IMG/VR virus record: IMGVR_UViG_3300036846_000738
Span: 1-64,000 of that record
DNA from: a virus
Reading direction: 5' to 3' (one strand)
DNA: 64,000 bases
In this document: positions 24,401 through 32,888 of the stretch, one piece after another
How the letters are laid out: each line of letters starts with the position of its first letter
Numbering within the stretch: the stretch's first letter is position 1
Translations under genes and position numbers: made by a program
Notes under the pieces: generated by a model
What the model was told of the DNA's origin: nothing
Databases searched by the model: none
Seen by the model: the letters and a program-made list of their open reading frames with translations, nothing else

Positions 24401-25014
24401 ACCGACGTCCCCTCATTGATCGCCTTGGTCCCGTCGGTGATGCCCGCCTGTGTGGCGTTGCCAAGGCTCTGGGCGGCGTATTGCACGCCCGCTTTGCTGT
24501 CCCGAGTACCTGTCGCTGGCGCCTGACCGTATTCGACGAACGACATGTCAAACACACAGTAGCCGCCAAACCTGTCCTCTTCGGTAATTCGATAGCGCGT
24601 ACACATGACATTGAGAATGCCAAGCAGCGGCAGTTGCAGGTTGCCCGGACCCTCGGTCTCCAGTGCCACGATCAGGCTGTCACGCGCCGGAATGTAATTC
24701 TTTTTCTTGAGAGGATCGTTCGGAAACATCGTCTCATTGCCAAAAACGATGATGTAGCCCCGAACCGTGAACTCAACAGCGCGACGACCCATGTCCTCGG
24801 CGTAGGGCACGTCGCGTTTGGGAAATTCGTGCGTCACGACGCGGCGGGCCGATTCGCGAACGCCGGTGTCCACATAAAACGCGCCCGTGTTGCGGTCGCG
24901 AAAATAAGCGCGCTGGAGTTGGCCCCGCCACTCCTTGCCGAAACTGGTAATGGTCGTGGCTTTGCCGGGATCGAGGTTGACGGGAAACTGCTGCGGAATG
25001 AGCGACAGTGGCAT
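24397..25014 (-). CDS. DNA circularisation N-terminal domain protein (Mu gpN-like)
   Basis: 205 residues. Conserved blocks EWRGQLQRAYFRDR, RRVVTHEFPKRDVPYAED and RAVEFTVRGYIIV define the DNA_circ_N family. Despite the name, members are tail/baseplate components between tape measure and hub. Start codon shares one base with the tape measure stop. Confidence 0.9.
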   Translation of the reverse strand: MPLSLIPQQFPVNLDPGKATTITSFGKEWRGQLQRAYFRDRNTGAFYVDTGVRESARRVVTHEFPKRDVPYAEDMGRRAVEFTVRGYIIVFGNETMFPNDPLKKKNYIPARDSLIVALETEGPGNLQLPLLGILNVMCTRYRITEEDRFGGYCVFDMSFVEYGQAPATGTRDSKAGVQYAAQSLGNATQAGITDGTKAINEGTSV

Positions 25015-27626
25015 CAGTTGTCTCCTCCCCTCATATAGCTGCGCGCAGTATCGGCCGTGCTGGGACCGGTGTCGGTTGGCATCATCGTCGTCTGCCGCTG
25101 CATCGAAGTGGCCCGCAGCAGATTGTTGCCGTTGTAATCGACCTTGGTGCCCGGCGGCGCGCTGACATCGACGCTTAATTTGCCGGTCGAGTTGATGCTG
25201 GCGCCGTTCTGCCGATCGATGGCACTGCGGTCGATCGCCCCTCGATCAACACGCAGACGCGGCTCGCCGTAAGACCTCGGCGACAACAGGCTGTTGTCTT
25301 GCGGCAGTCCTCCCGAGAAGGCGCTGGAGTGCCCGGCCATCGACTCGGGGCTGAAATAATTTTCGCGGCGCCGCTGTATCCGCTCTCCAGCCTCTTTCAG
25401 CGACTCGGCGGTAAGACTCGGCCGCGTCGTTCCAACCTGACTTGGATCGAGGCTCGCAACTTGGGGCGGACCATCACGCGACTCGGTGCTCTTGGCGGCA
25501 GCCAGATCACGCTCGCGCTGCCGCGTAGCCCAACGGCGACCTTGCTCTCCATGGTATGAGAACCACGCACCTTGAACCTTGTGCATGTTGTAGTAGGCTC
25601 TGTTCCCCATGTACTTGGCGAAGTTAGGATCGCCCGCCATACCTTGATCGGTCGCGTAGTCGGTAATGTTTGATCCGGCTCCCACCTTTTCGAGCGCCGC
25701 TATCCCCCTGCTCCTCTGAGCTTCTGAAATCCTCCCGCTGACCATGTGGTGTTTGACGGGACCATATTGTCCAGAATGCAATGCCTGATTTATCGTCATG
25801 CCGTGCATGCTGGCGTAGTTAAACAGTTGCTCCAAATTGGATTGGACACCGCCTTCATGCTGCATGGCGTCGATTGCAAAGTCCCTTAGTTTAGGATTGT
25901 CTTGCAGCTCCTTGATGTGTTGCTGGCGTTGCGCAGCTAAACTCCCGCTGGCGTCACCGCCCTGCGCGCCAGTTATCGCCTCGCTGCTCGTCTCTGCCGG
26001 ACGACGACCGCCCGGCGCCGTTCCAGCCTTGCCACCAAGCCCGCCGCCGCCTTTCTTCGCCCAACCCGGCATGAATTGTTCAAGGTCTCCTTGCGCCGGG
26101 CTACCACCACCAGCACCCGCTGCAGCTCCGCCGCCGCCACCACCACCACCGCCGCCACCACCGCTCAGAGCGCCCCTCCATGCGTCCGGCGTGCCCGCTC
26201 CTGCCGCGGCTGCGCCTGCCGAGCCGCCAAACGAGGCCGCCTGAAAGCCACCTTTCCCCGCGCCGCCGGTTTGGAGAAAGCCGTAGAACTGAACCAGCGC
26301 ATCGTACACGCCGCCCTTGATGATCTCTTGTGCAGCACCACTGCCACTGCCGCCGCCGAACCCCTCGACATTGTCGTTGGCGCCGCCGAATGAGATCGGC
26401 CTATAGCCGCCCCTCAACTGCTCTGCGTGAGACCCAAGCAGTTTCTCACGCTGCGCTTCCTTCAATCGCTCTAATCGTTCTTCGCGCAGTTTGTCCGGTC
26501 TCTCCCCTTTGAGAAGAAGCCCCGATGCGCCAAGGTCGGTTGCCGCCGCGCCGATCGGGTCCTTGTGATAGCGCTCGGGGAGCATTTTTTCGAACTTGAT
26601 GATCGCATCGACCGCTTGCCCAATGCCTTCAAGACTTCCCTTGATGCTGTCCAAGATCGGTTGCATCTCGTGCAGCACGCTTTTTACTTTGTCGAAATTC
26701 GGACCCAGTTTGTCCAATGCCGCCGACACCTGCGGCAGGCCCCACGCCAGAATTTCATCCTTGATGTCGGAGGCCTTCTTGTAAATTTCCGCCCACTGGA
26801 GAGCGATGCTGCGGCTCAGCTTTTCGATTCTGTCGGCCTCCTCCAGCATTTCCTTGGTTGGTGGTTTCGCCGCCGGGAGGTCCATCAGATTTGTGGACTG
26901 GCCCAACTGCCCCATGAGCCGGTTGGCTATGCCGCGGGCGACCTCGGGCGCTTTGCCCTGCTTGAGCCAGTATTCGTTGAGGTCGATCTGCGCCTGTCGC
27001 GCCATGTTCTGTCGCTTGATCGCATCGGTTTCCAGCGTGTACCGATCAAGCCAGTTCGCCGGGAGTCCCTGCCCAAGCAAGGATTGCCGCAGCTTCGAAC
27101 CGTTCAGATTGAGATCGACCAATGCCTCCTGCATCCGGCCAAGCTGCGCAGCCGTGGTTTCGGCGGAGATGCCAAGCGCTTCATTCTGCGTGGTGATGTC
27201 CTTCAATTGACCATAGGTCATGCCCAGCGCTCTCGCGGTCTGACTGAGCTGGAACACCTCGCGTGAGAACTTGAATACCGAGATGCCATAGGCCGCGAAG
27301 GCGGCACCGACAGCCGCGACGCCAAGGGCAAGACTACCAAGGCCAACAACCGCCAATCGCGTTGCGGGCGCGAGCGCGGCCATGCCTTCATTGACGCCCT
27401 TCAAACCTTGGCTCGCCTCGCGGAAGCCAAGCGCAAGCTCCGGAAACGCCTCTAAGCCGCGCCGCGCCGCGAGGCCCATCTGCAGCATGCCGCGGGTCGT
27501 CTCCTCGGCCGAACGGCTCAAATCCTTGAGCGCCCTCTCCACGCTCGTGACTTGCGGCGCCGCCTGCGCCGTTGCCGTGCCAGCCCGCTGCACGCTTGTC
27601 GCCACATTGCCGAAGGCGGTCGTCAC
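25014..27626 (-). CDS. Tail tape measure protein
   Basis: At least 870 residues. Long amphipathic helices, a membrane-like stretch (LAVVGLGSLALGVAAVGAAF), Gly-rich linkers, and a compact domain near the C-terminus (FAIDAMQHEGGVQSNLEQ, QVEGAWFSYHGEQG-like QGAWFSYHGEQGRRW) that may act on the cell wall. Sets tail length and is ejected at infection. GTG27626 is the first usable start in this frame, but conserved tape-measure N-terminal sequence continues in frame to 27737, so the true start is further upstream. Confidence 0.92.
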   Translation of the reverse strand: MTTAFGNVATSVQRAGTATAQAAPQVTSVERALKDLSRSAEETTRGMLQMGLAARRGLEAFPELALGFREASQGLKGVNEGMAALAPATRLAVVGLGSLALGVAAVGAAFAAYGISVFKFSREVFQLSQTARALGMTYGQLKDITTQNEALGISAETTAAQLGRMQEALVDLNLNGSKLRQSLLGQGLPANWLDRYTLETDAIKRQNMARQAQIDLNEYWLKQGKAPEVARGIANRLMGQLGQSTNLMDLPAAKPPTKEMLEEADRIEKLSRSIALQWAEIYKKASDIKDEILAWGLPQVSAALDKLGPNFDKVKSVLHEMQPILDSIKGSLEGIGQAVDAIIKFEKMLPERYHKDPIGAAATDLGASGLLLKGERPDKLREERLERLKEAQREKLLGSHAEQLRGGYRPISFGGANDNVEGFGGGSGSGAAQEIIKGGVYDALVQFYGFLQTGGAGKGGFQAASFGGSAGAAAAGAGTPDAWRGALSGGGGGGGGGGGGAAAGAGGGSPAQGDLEQFMPGWAKKGGGGLGGKAGTAPGGRRPAETSSEAITGAQGGDASGSLAAQRQQHIKELQDNPKLRDFAIDAMQHEGGVQSNLEQLFNYASMHGMTINQALHSGQYGPVKHHMVSGRISEAQRSRGIAALEKVGAGSNITDYATDQGMAGDPNFAKYMGNRAYYNMHKVQGAWFSYHGEQGRRWATRQRERDLAAAKSTESRDGPPQVASLDPSQVGTTRPSLTAESLKEAGERIQRRRENYFSPESMAGHSSAFSGGLPQDNSLLSPRSYGEPRLRVDRGAIDRSAIDRQNGASINSTGKLSVDVSAPPGTKVDYNGNNLLRATSMQRQTTMMPTDTGPSTADTARSYMRGGDN

Positions 27627-27744
27627 CTGACCTGCCGTCTGAGTCAGTTGCGTGAGCTGAGTGCGAATGTTGGCCAGCCCCGCCGACGCATTGTCGACGA
27701 GGTTGACGGATAATTTTAGTTCTTCAAAGTCAGGAATTTTTCAT
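27627..27744 (-). other. In-frame N-terminal extension of the tape measure gene lacking a normal start
   Basis: The tape-measure frame stays open for 37 codons upstream of 27626 and reads IPDFEELKLSVNLVDNASAG, a typical tape-measure beginning, but has no ATG, GTG or TTG. GGAG (27746-27749) is correctly placed for an ATT start at 27737. Alternatively ATG27744 is one base out of frame; one A fewer in the A5 run after it would give MKIPDFEEL. Start codon use, frameshift or a sequence error are all possible. Confidence 0.6.
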
Positions 27745-27772
27745 TCTCCGCAGATTAAAGCGGTGCATAATT

Positions 27773-27943
27773 TCAGCCATCGTCTGAAGCTGCTCGTTCC
27801 TGCTCCATTATGCGCGCAAGCTCACCGGTCCTCGCCATGTGGACGTCAACCTCGGTCAAGCCCATCTCAAGGAAGACTGTTGGCGAGACGTGAAAATACC
27901 GCGCCAGCCGGTAGCAATCGAGAACCAGATCGTTTCCTACCAT
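27773..27943 (-). CDS. Tail assembly chaperone, downstream frame
   Basis: 56 residues from ATG27943 (VGNDLVLDCYRLARYFHVSP...). The frame is -1 to the gene at 27937 and remains open upstream through the slippery T7 run, so it is most likely expressed mainly as a C-terminal extension of that protein. Corresponds in position to the second chaperone gene between tube and tape measure. Independent initiation at the ATG overlapping the upstream stop is also possible. Confidence 0.8.
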   Translation of the reverse strand: MVGNDLVLDCYRLARYFHVSPTVFLEMGLTEVDVHMARTGELARIMEQERAASDDG

Positions 27944-28344
27944 GCCGCCGGATCGGGAAGAAAAAAACCGCGCAACCGATAAGCGCACGAATTCCAGTCT
28001 CGCGGGTCCATCATCTCAATGAACGGCTGTAAGACGCCCGAGAGCACGGCAATCATCGTCGTCATCTTGCGATCGATGATAATCACGTCGCCATTCTGAT
28101 CGATGTGACACGGATTGCCGTAGCGGTTGATGTCGCCGCCGGTCGGCTCACGAAACGACAGCTCCTTCACCATGTCGCCCTTGGGACCGCGCACCGGCTT
28201 GTGCAACAGCCGCACCTTGATCGGCCACGTCTCCGCGACCGGCTCGCTCGGAGCGGACTCGTGGTCGATCACCGGGCCAGTTGGCTTCTCGTCATCGACT
28301 GGCTCGGTGGCGACGAAACCTTCTCTCTTGTCTGGTTTGTTCAT
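27937..28344 (-). CDS. Tail assembly chaperone (Mu gp41-like)
   Basis: 135 residues. VKELSFREPTGGDINRYGNP and MTTMIAVLSGVLQPFIEMMD are the conserved parts of the gp41/gpE-type chaperone. Ends LPDPAAW with a stop overlapping the ATG of the downstream frame. With frameshifting a longer product of about 195 residues would form, the usual two-form chaperone system for tape-measure folding. Confidence 0.88.
   Translation of the reverse strand: MNKPDKREGFVATEPVDDEKPTGPVIDHESAPSEPVAETWPIKVRLLHKPVRGPKGDMVKELSFREPTGGDINRYGNPCHIDQNGDVIIIDRKMTTMIAVLSGVLQPFIEMMDPRDWNSCAYRLRGFFLPDPAAW
27959..27969 (-). promoter_or_regulatory. Slippery sequence for programmed -1 frameshift
   Basis: On the minus strand GGTTTTTTTC reads GGT TTT TTT C in the frame of the upstream chaperone, a T-TTT-TTT slippery heptamer. 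A -1 slip continues as SSRSGGMVGND into the downstream frame. Such slips between the two chaperone genes are conserved in long-tailed phages. Confidence 0.8.
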
Positions 28345-28376
28345 GTTCTCTCCACGCTATCAAAAGGCAACGCTGA

Positions 28377-28799
28377 TCAGAAGGCGACGCCAGCCGTTTG
28401 GATGTTGGTTTGCTCGGTGAGCGTTGGCGGCGAGCTGCCGAGGATTTCCTCGCACCAGATTCCCTCCCAGCGGACTCGCACCTGACCGTCACGGGTGTTG
28501 GCCTCCAGCGCGGCTTTGCATGCCGCACCGACCAGCGAATAGGTGTGGCCGTTGGCGAGCTGGGCGACCACGGTCACGTCGGTCATGCCATCCAGATTTT
28601 CGAGCTGCATATCCGGCGTGGTCGAAATATCGCCCTCGATGTAGGGCACGCGCGGCAGCTCCTGAAACCCGTGAACGCCATCCTGTCCGGCGATCATGGT
28701 CCGCTCGATCGGCGACGAGCTGACGGTGAAGTTGCCGCGCAACCGCAGTTGGTTTCCAGCGACCTGCAGGAAGGCAATTCCGGCAAATTTTTGTGCCAT
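28377..28799 (-). CDS. Tail tube protein (Mu gpM-like)
   Basis: 140 residues. Begins QKFAGIAFLQVAGNQLRLRG and contains SPIERTMIAGQDGVHGFQE and VPYIEGDIST, the Tail_tube family blocks. It forms the inner tube surrounded by the sheath, and lies directly after the sheath gene as in Mu. Confidence 0.93.
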   Translation of the reverse strand: MAQKFAGIAFLQVAGNQLRLRGNFTVSSSPIERTMIAGQDGVHGFQELPRVPYIEGDISTTPDMQLENLDGMTDVTVVAQLANGHTYSLVGAACKAALEANTRDGQVRVRWEGIWCEEILGSSPPTLTEQTNIQTAGVAF

Positions 28800-28851
28800 C
28801 TTGATTTACTCCTGTGTGTTTTGAAGTTGGGGAAAGAGCGACGTGGGGCTA

Positions 28852-30411
28852 TTACGCCCCGCCGCCCGCGGCGATCTGAAGACCGGTGATGCTGGCATCG
28901 ACACCGCGGTTGTACTGCAGGCGGAACTGAGCCAGCACGGCAAACACCCGGAGCTGGTTGATCAGATCGGGCGGATACAGCACGTTGACGCGGTTCGGGT
29001 TGTTGATGTCGCGCTCAACCAGCAGGTTGGACTTGAAGGCGGCGATGTTCTCCACCAGACCGTTGAACATGTCGACCCGGTATTCCGCGACCAGCTCCGC
29101 CTTGATCAGGCTCGGCGTGACGATGGCCTGACCCGGACCGAACCGCGTCCCGTCATCGGCGAGCTTGTGCCGCGGGAAGGCCGACGTGATCGCCTGCTTT
29201 TGATTGCGCAGCAGCCGCGCCAGCGTCGCCAGCGTCGTCACCAGCTCGTAGGCATCGTCGCCCTGACCATACAGATTGAGCTGATAGGTCGTGGTCTCTC
29301 GCAGGATCATCGGCAGATTATTGGCGTCGGCTTCCTGCGTCGCGATTCCCGTGCCAGCCAGCGTGTTCAGCTCCGGCCGGTTGAAGCGCTGATAGAGCGG
29401 CGCGGTCAAAATGCCAGTGAGTTCGAGCGTTTGCAGCGGTCGCGCCGGATCGTTGATCAGAGCGCGCTGCGCCTTGGCAGCGTAGGCGGCTGCCCACTCA
29501 TAATTCGGCGATGGCGATGCTGGCTCGACGGCCATGATCGAGGTGACCCCGCTGTTGCGGGTTGCACCGAATGTGATCAATGTCGGGTAGTCGCCACGTT
29601 TCGCCGAGAAGATGTGACCAAAGAGTTGACGCATCCAGCCCCATCGTCCGGTGTCGGTGAAGCCGTATTCCAATTCCCACGCCAGCAGCGTCGTCGAATC
29701 GGTCCATGGCAGCGCCACATACTCGAAAATTTTCTCGCCGAGATTGGCAATCGCATTGGTGAACACCGGAACACCAACGCCGCCGCTCAGCATGCCCAAG
29801 CCGGAATAGGTCATGGTGATGCCGGTCGGGAGTTCTTCGCTGCCGATGCGCCCGTAGTAGCTGTCGCTCATGGTGATGTCGTTGCCGCTGGCGCCCTTCC
29901 AGTTGCACGTCACCGTCACCGCGGTCGCGGTCGCAACCGCACTCACCGGGAAATCAAACTCGGCATTGATCGCCGCCGCAATCGCCGTGCAAATCGCGGC
30001 AATCGTATCGGACGCCCCGATGTTGACCGGCAGATGGTGGCCTCCGATGTAAAGATCGATGGTGCCAGCCTCATGGCTCCCGGCCGCCGTCGGCGTGATC
30101 GTGCCGAAAGCCGCGACGCCCGCGACCGGCTCCGCGACCGGCAGTCCCCAAACCTCATTCGCAAAATTGTTGGCGAAGAACGCAGCGAACATGTTCGAAA
30201 GCATCGAGCCTTCGCCGAATTGTTTGTCGGCCTGCGCCTGCGTCCCGATCGGAATGGCGACATCCGGCAGAGCGACGCCAGTCGTTAGCTTGATGCCGAC
30301 GAGCAGCGCGGGCTGATGAATGGTCCAGAGACCAGCCTTTGATGGGTCGACTTCGACCCAGTAAAGCGGGAGCCTCCAGTCGGCAGGTATGTTGGCAAAG
30401 CTAATTGGCAT
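28852..30411 (-). CDS. Contractile tail sheath protein (Mu gpL-like)
   Basis: 519 residues. N-terminal MPISFANIPADWRLPLYW and ALLVGIKLTT, the central PWTDSTTLLAWELEYGFTD block and C-terminal RVDMFNGLVENIAAFKSNL follow the Mu-like sheath family. Its presence shows the phage is a myovirus with a contractile tail. Confidence 0.94.
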   Translation of the reverse strand: MPISFANIPADWRLPLYWVEVDPSKAGLWTIHQPALLVGIKLTTGVALPDVAIPIGTQAQADKQFGEGSMLSNMFAAFFANNFANEVWGLPVAEPVAGVAAFGTITPTAAGSHEAGTIDLYIGGHHLPVNIGASDTIAAICTAIAAAINAEFDFPVSAVATATAVTVTCNWKGASGNDITMSDSYYGRIGSEELPTGITMTYSGLGMLSGGVGVPVFTNAIANLGEKIFEYVALPWTDSTTLLAWELEYGFTDTGRWGWMRQLFGHIFSAKRGDYPTLITFGATRNSGVTSIMAVEPASPSPNYEWAAAYAAKAQRALINDPARPLQTLELTGILTAPLYQRFNRPELNTLAGTGIATQEADANNLPMILRETTTYQLNLYGQGDDAYELVTTLATLARLLRNQKQAITSAFPRHKLADDGTRFGPGQAIVTPSLIKAELVAEYRVDMFNGLVENIAAFKSNLLVERDINNPNRVNVLYPPDLINQLRVFAVLAQFRLQYNRGVDASITGLQIAAGGGA

Positions 30412-30462
30412 TTGGGTTTACTCCTATTGGGTTGTTGGTTTTGAAGCAGAGCCGATGCGCGG

Positions 30463-30876
30463 CTAGGCCGCGGGCGGCGGTTGCTGCTGCGATTTTGATT
30501 TCGAACCATTATCCTTCGGCTCGACCTTTCCTCTGCGGGCCGCAGCCTGTTCGCGGGCATTGAGCGACGGATCATCCGGAGCTGCATCGCCGGAGCCCGG
30601 ACCATCGGTCCGCACCGAGCCATCCGCGATACGACGCGCGGTGAAGCTGTCGTTGGGCCACTCGACCGCCTGATCGATGGTGTCGCGGAAGCGTGTCCCG
30701 TTGGCGTGCCGCAGCACTTCGCGCATGGTCTCGTTGGCAGCCCATACCTTGATCGTCGCGGAACGACCTTCCGCAACGACCCGTAATCGGCGTTGGCGTG
30801 CCTCGCGCAGCTTCGCGCGCGGATCGACTGGGGTCTGGTTGTTCTGATTCTGGTTGTTCTGATTATTGTTCGTCAT
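30463..30876 (-). CDS. Small pre-sheath structural protein
   Basis: 137 residues. N-terminus is a low-complexity Asn/Gln stretch, then KLREARQRRLRVVAEGRSAT and WAANETMREVLRHANGTRF, and a charged, Gln/Pro-rich end. It occupies the site of Mu gp38 (DUF2635) but is larger; true relation uncertain. Confidence 0.75.
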   Translation of the reverse strand: MTNNNQNNQNQNNQTPVDPRAKLREARQRRLRVVAEGRSATIKVWAANETMREVLRHANGTRFRDTIDQAVEWPNDSFTARRIADGSVRTDGPGSGDAAPDDPSLNAREQAAARRGKVEPKDNGSKSKSQQQPPPAA

Positions 30877-31549
30877 GGTCCTCGTCCTTTCGTTTGGTTT
30901 GCGCCGCCGTGAATAGATATTCCGCTCCGGTCTGGAGCCGCTGAGCCATTTCGTCTGCGGTGTCGCCCGCCTTGACGCCGGTCCGCACACCGATTTGCAA
31001 CAGATCGTCGGTGATGATCGGCGCGTAGTCGGCGCCGTACTTCACGGTGGCGTCGTACTGCATTTCGCCGATCGGCAATTCGTTGTTGAGCCCGGCGTTG
31101 CCGTAGACATGCCGTCGCGTTCCGCGCGAGACGCCTTCGATGCGGACATTGTCCGGGGTGCCGATGCCGCCGGGATAGGAGCGGGTGTCGAAGAAGTTCG
31201 TCAGGTAGGGATCACGCCACAACGTGTTCATGATGGTCCAGAACGCCTGATCGAGCTTGGCCTCGCAGGCCACCGGATCGTTGTTGACGACGATGACCGA
31301 GAACCCGAGCTTCAATAGATGCGTGAAGCGAATTTCGCCCGCGTTCAGATCGCCGTCCGGCGTCATGTCCTCGTTGACAAAGTAGACGCCGAGATACGGC
31401 AATTGCGCCGCCTGAATTTGCAGCGCCTTGTTCTTGCGCGCGGTGAATCCGGCAAAGAATGGCGTGCCGACCAGCTTGTCGAAAAACACGTCGCGGATCA
31501 CAAAGCTGAAACTTTGGACCTCCGTGATGGTGGGCGGCATCGCGTTCAT
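30863..31549 (-). CDS. Tail terminator/completion-type protein
   Basis: 228 residues. ITEVQSFSFVIRDVFFDKLV and the later LGFSVIVVNNDPVACEAKLD with DPYLTNFFDTRSYPGG resemble minor tail/terminator proteins (gp37-like) encoded before the sheath. Overlaps both neighbours (ATGA upstream, 14 bases downstream). Confidence 0.7.
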   Translation of the reverse strand: MNAMPPTITEVQSFSFVIRDVFFDKLVGTPFFAGFTARKNKALQIQAAQLPYLGVYFVNEDMTPDGDLNAGEIRFTHLLKLGFSVIVVNNDPVACEAKLDQAFWTIMNTLWRDPYLTNFFDTRSYPGGIGTPDNVRIEGVSRGTRRHVYGNAGLNNELPIGEMQYDATVKYGADYAPIITDDLLQIGVRTGVKAGDTADEMAQRLQTGAEYLFTAAQTKRKDEDHDEQ

Positions 31550-31911
31550 GATGGCCGCGCCGTCAACACCTTGCGCACCACCAATGTGGTTTCACCGCCT
31601 CCGTTAGGTTCGACGTTGATCACCTCGTAGATGCCAAGGTCGGGGCCGCCATCGGGATCGGCCGGGACGTGGATTTGATCAAGCTGCGATGGGATCACCG
31701 CGAATTCCTCGTCGCGCACATCGATGATGGTTTGCGCGTCGGAGACGATCGAGCCGTCTTCCGCCTGCACGTCGATCGGTCGGGTGCCATAAATGCCGCG
31801 CGCGGTGTAGGCAGGCAGTCCCATCTGCGAGGCCAGCGGCATCACAGTGATCGGGCGCGCAAACATGTCGTAATTCGGCAGATAGACCAGCGTCGAAAAA
31901 TTTACAGCCAT
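31546..31911 (-). CDS. Head-tail joining protein
   Basis: 121 residues from MAVNFSTLVY. Contains GLPAYTARGIYGTRPIDV, DEEFAVIPSQLDQIHVP and GIYEVINVEP, which fits a small beta-barrel head-tail adaptor. Overlaps the previous gene by ten bases. Confidence 0.72.
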   Translation of the reverse strand: MAVNFSTLVYLPNYDMFARPITVMPLASQMGLPAYTARGIYGTRPIDVQAEDGSIVSDAQTIIDVRDEEFAVIPSQLDQIHVPADPDGGPDLGIYEVINVEPNGGGETTLVVRKVLTARPS

Positions 31912-32261
31912 GTCATGGCCTCCCCGCACATTTCCACCATGCGGTCTCGCAGTTGCTGGAATAATTCCGGGCGCAGGATCGGCCGGTGGTGACCGCCCGG
32001 CCGCCCGGCCGCGATGCGGGCTCGCCTGCGAACTGATTTGCGAGCTTCGGGCTTGTCCCTGCGCAATCGCGACCGCGGATAAATCGTGGTCGAGACCGAC
32101 AGCCCGCTGCCTTCAACCTTCGGGAAGTGACGATGCAGGTCGTCCCGCTGCCACACGAGGAAGGTGTTCGAGGTTTGCTGTTCTAAATCCGCCAATCGCC
32201 GCGCAATCTCGTCGAGCTGCTTCAGCGCCCCGTCGGCGTCGACGGTGATCTCGAATGGCAT
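31902..32261 (-). CDS. Minor head-tail/tail completion protein
   Basis: 119 residues from MPFEITVD. N-terminal helical segment (LKQLDEIARRLADLEQQTSN), then an Arg/Lys-rich RRDKPEARKSVRRRARI. Matches the size and place of HK97 gp10-like proteins, although the motif match is weak. Confidence 0.65.
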   Translation of the reverse strand: MPFEITVDADGALKQLDEIARRLADLEQQTSNTFLVWQRDDLHRHFPKVEGSGLSVSTTIYPRSRLRRDKPEARKSVRRRARIAAGRPGGHHRPILRPELFQQLRDRMVEMCGEAMTWL

Positions 32262-32269
32262 GGGGCTCT

Positions 32270-32884
32270 TTAGACCCAGTACCGGGTGAAGGCCGACAGC
32301 ACGGCCTCGACCGACGCGGGCACGCCGAGGCGATTGGCGGCGGTCCCGCCCAAGGTCGGCGTGTGGAACATGACGCGGCTTTCCTTGTGCGAGATCATGC
32401 GAACGCCGGTGACCTGAACCATCGCCAGTTGCGCCTTCCACGACGCCGCCATCAGGGTCAGGGCTTGCTTGAGCGCCAGCGGCGCATCATCGGGCAATTT
32501 ATAGCCGCCGGTGTAATGCACGATGATCGGCTCGTTACGGGCGGTGAAGATCGACAGCTTGCCGGAGGCTTCCTCCAGCTCATAATCAATCCGGTCTTCG
32601 CCGTTGGTCGTGACGCTCACAATGTCTTCCGCGAGGACCGGCCAATGCGAGAGATAAACCCGGCGGCTGCCAAGACAGCGCCACGTCTCTTCGACTTCTT
32701 CCTTGGCGAATACCCGATTGCACCACTCCGAGATCGTTGCCGAGTTGGCTTCGATTATCCATGTCCACTGATCGTCGGTGGCCGGAGTGCCGGTCGGCGC
32801 GCCGAGCGCTGTCTTCAGCTCGGCGAGCGTCATCAGTGCGAAGCTGTCCGCTGGCGTGAGAATTTTTACGCTGACATCCGCCAT
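32270..32884 (-). CDS. Head-tail connector (gp6-like)
   Basis: 204 residues. LAELKTALGAPTGTPATDD and ANSATISEWCNRVFAKEEV followed by DIVSVTTNGEDRIDY and HYTGGYKLPDDAPLALKQAL are the classical gp6-like/DUF3199-style connector pattern. It would sit below the portal. Confidence 0.85.
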   Translation of the reverse strand: MADVSVKILTPADSFALMTLAELKTALGAPTGTPATDDQWTWIIEANSATISEWCNRVFAKEEVEETWRCLGSRRVYLSHWPVLAEDIVSVTTNGEDRIDYELEEASGKLSIFTARNEPIIVHYTGGYKLPDDAPLALKQALTLMAASWKAQLAMVQVTGVRMISHKESRVMFHTPTLGGTAANRLGVPASVEAVLSAFTRYWV

Positions 32885-32888
32885 GCGC

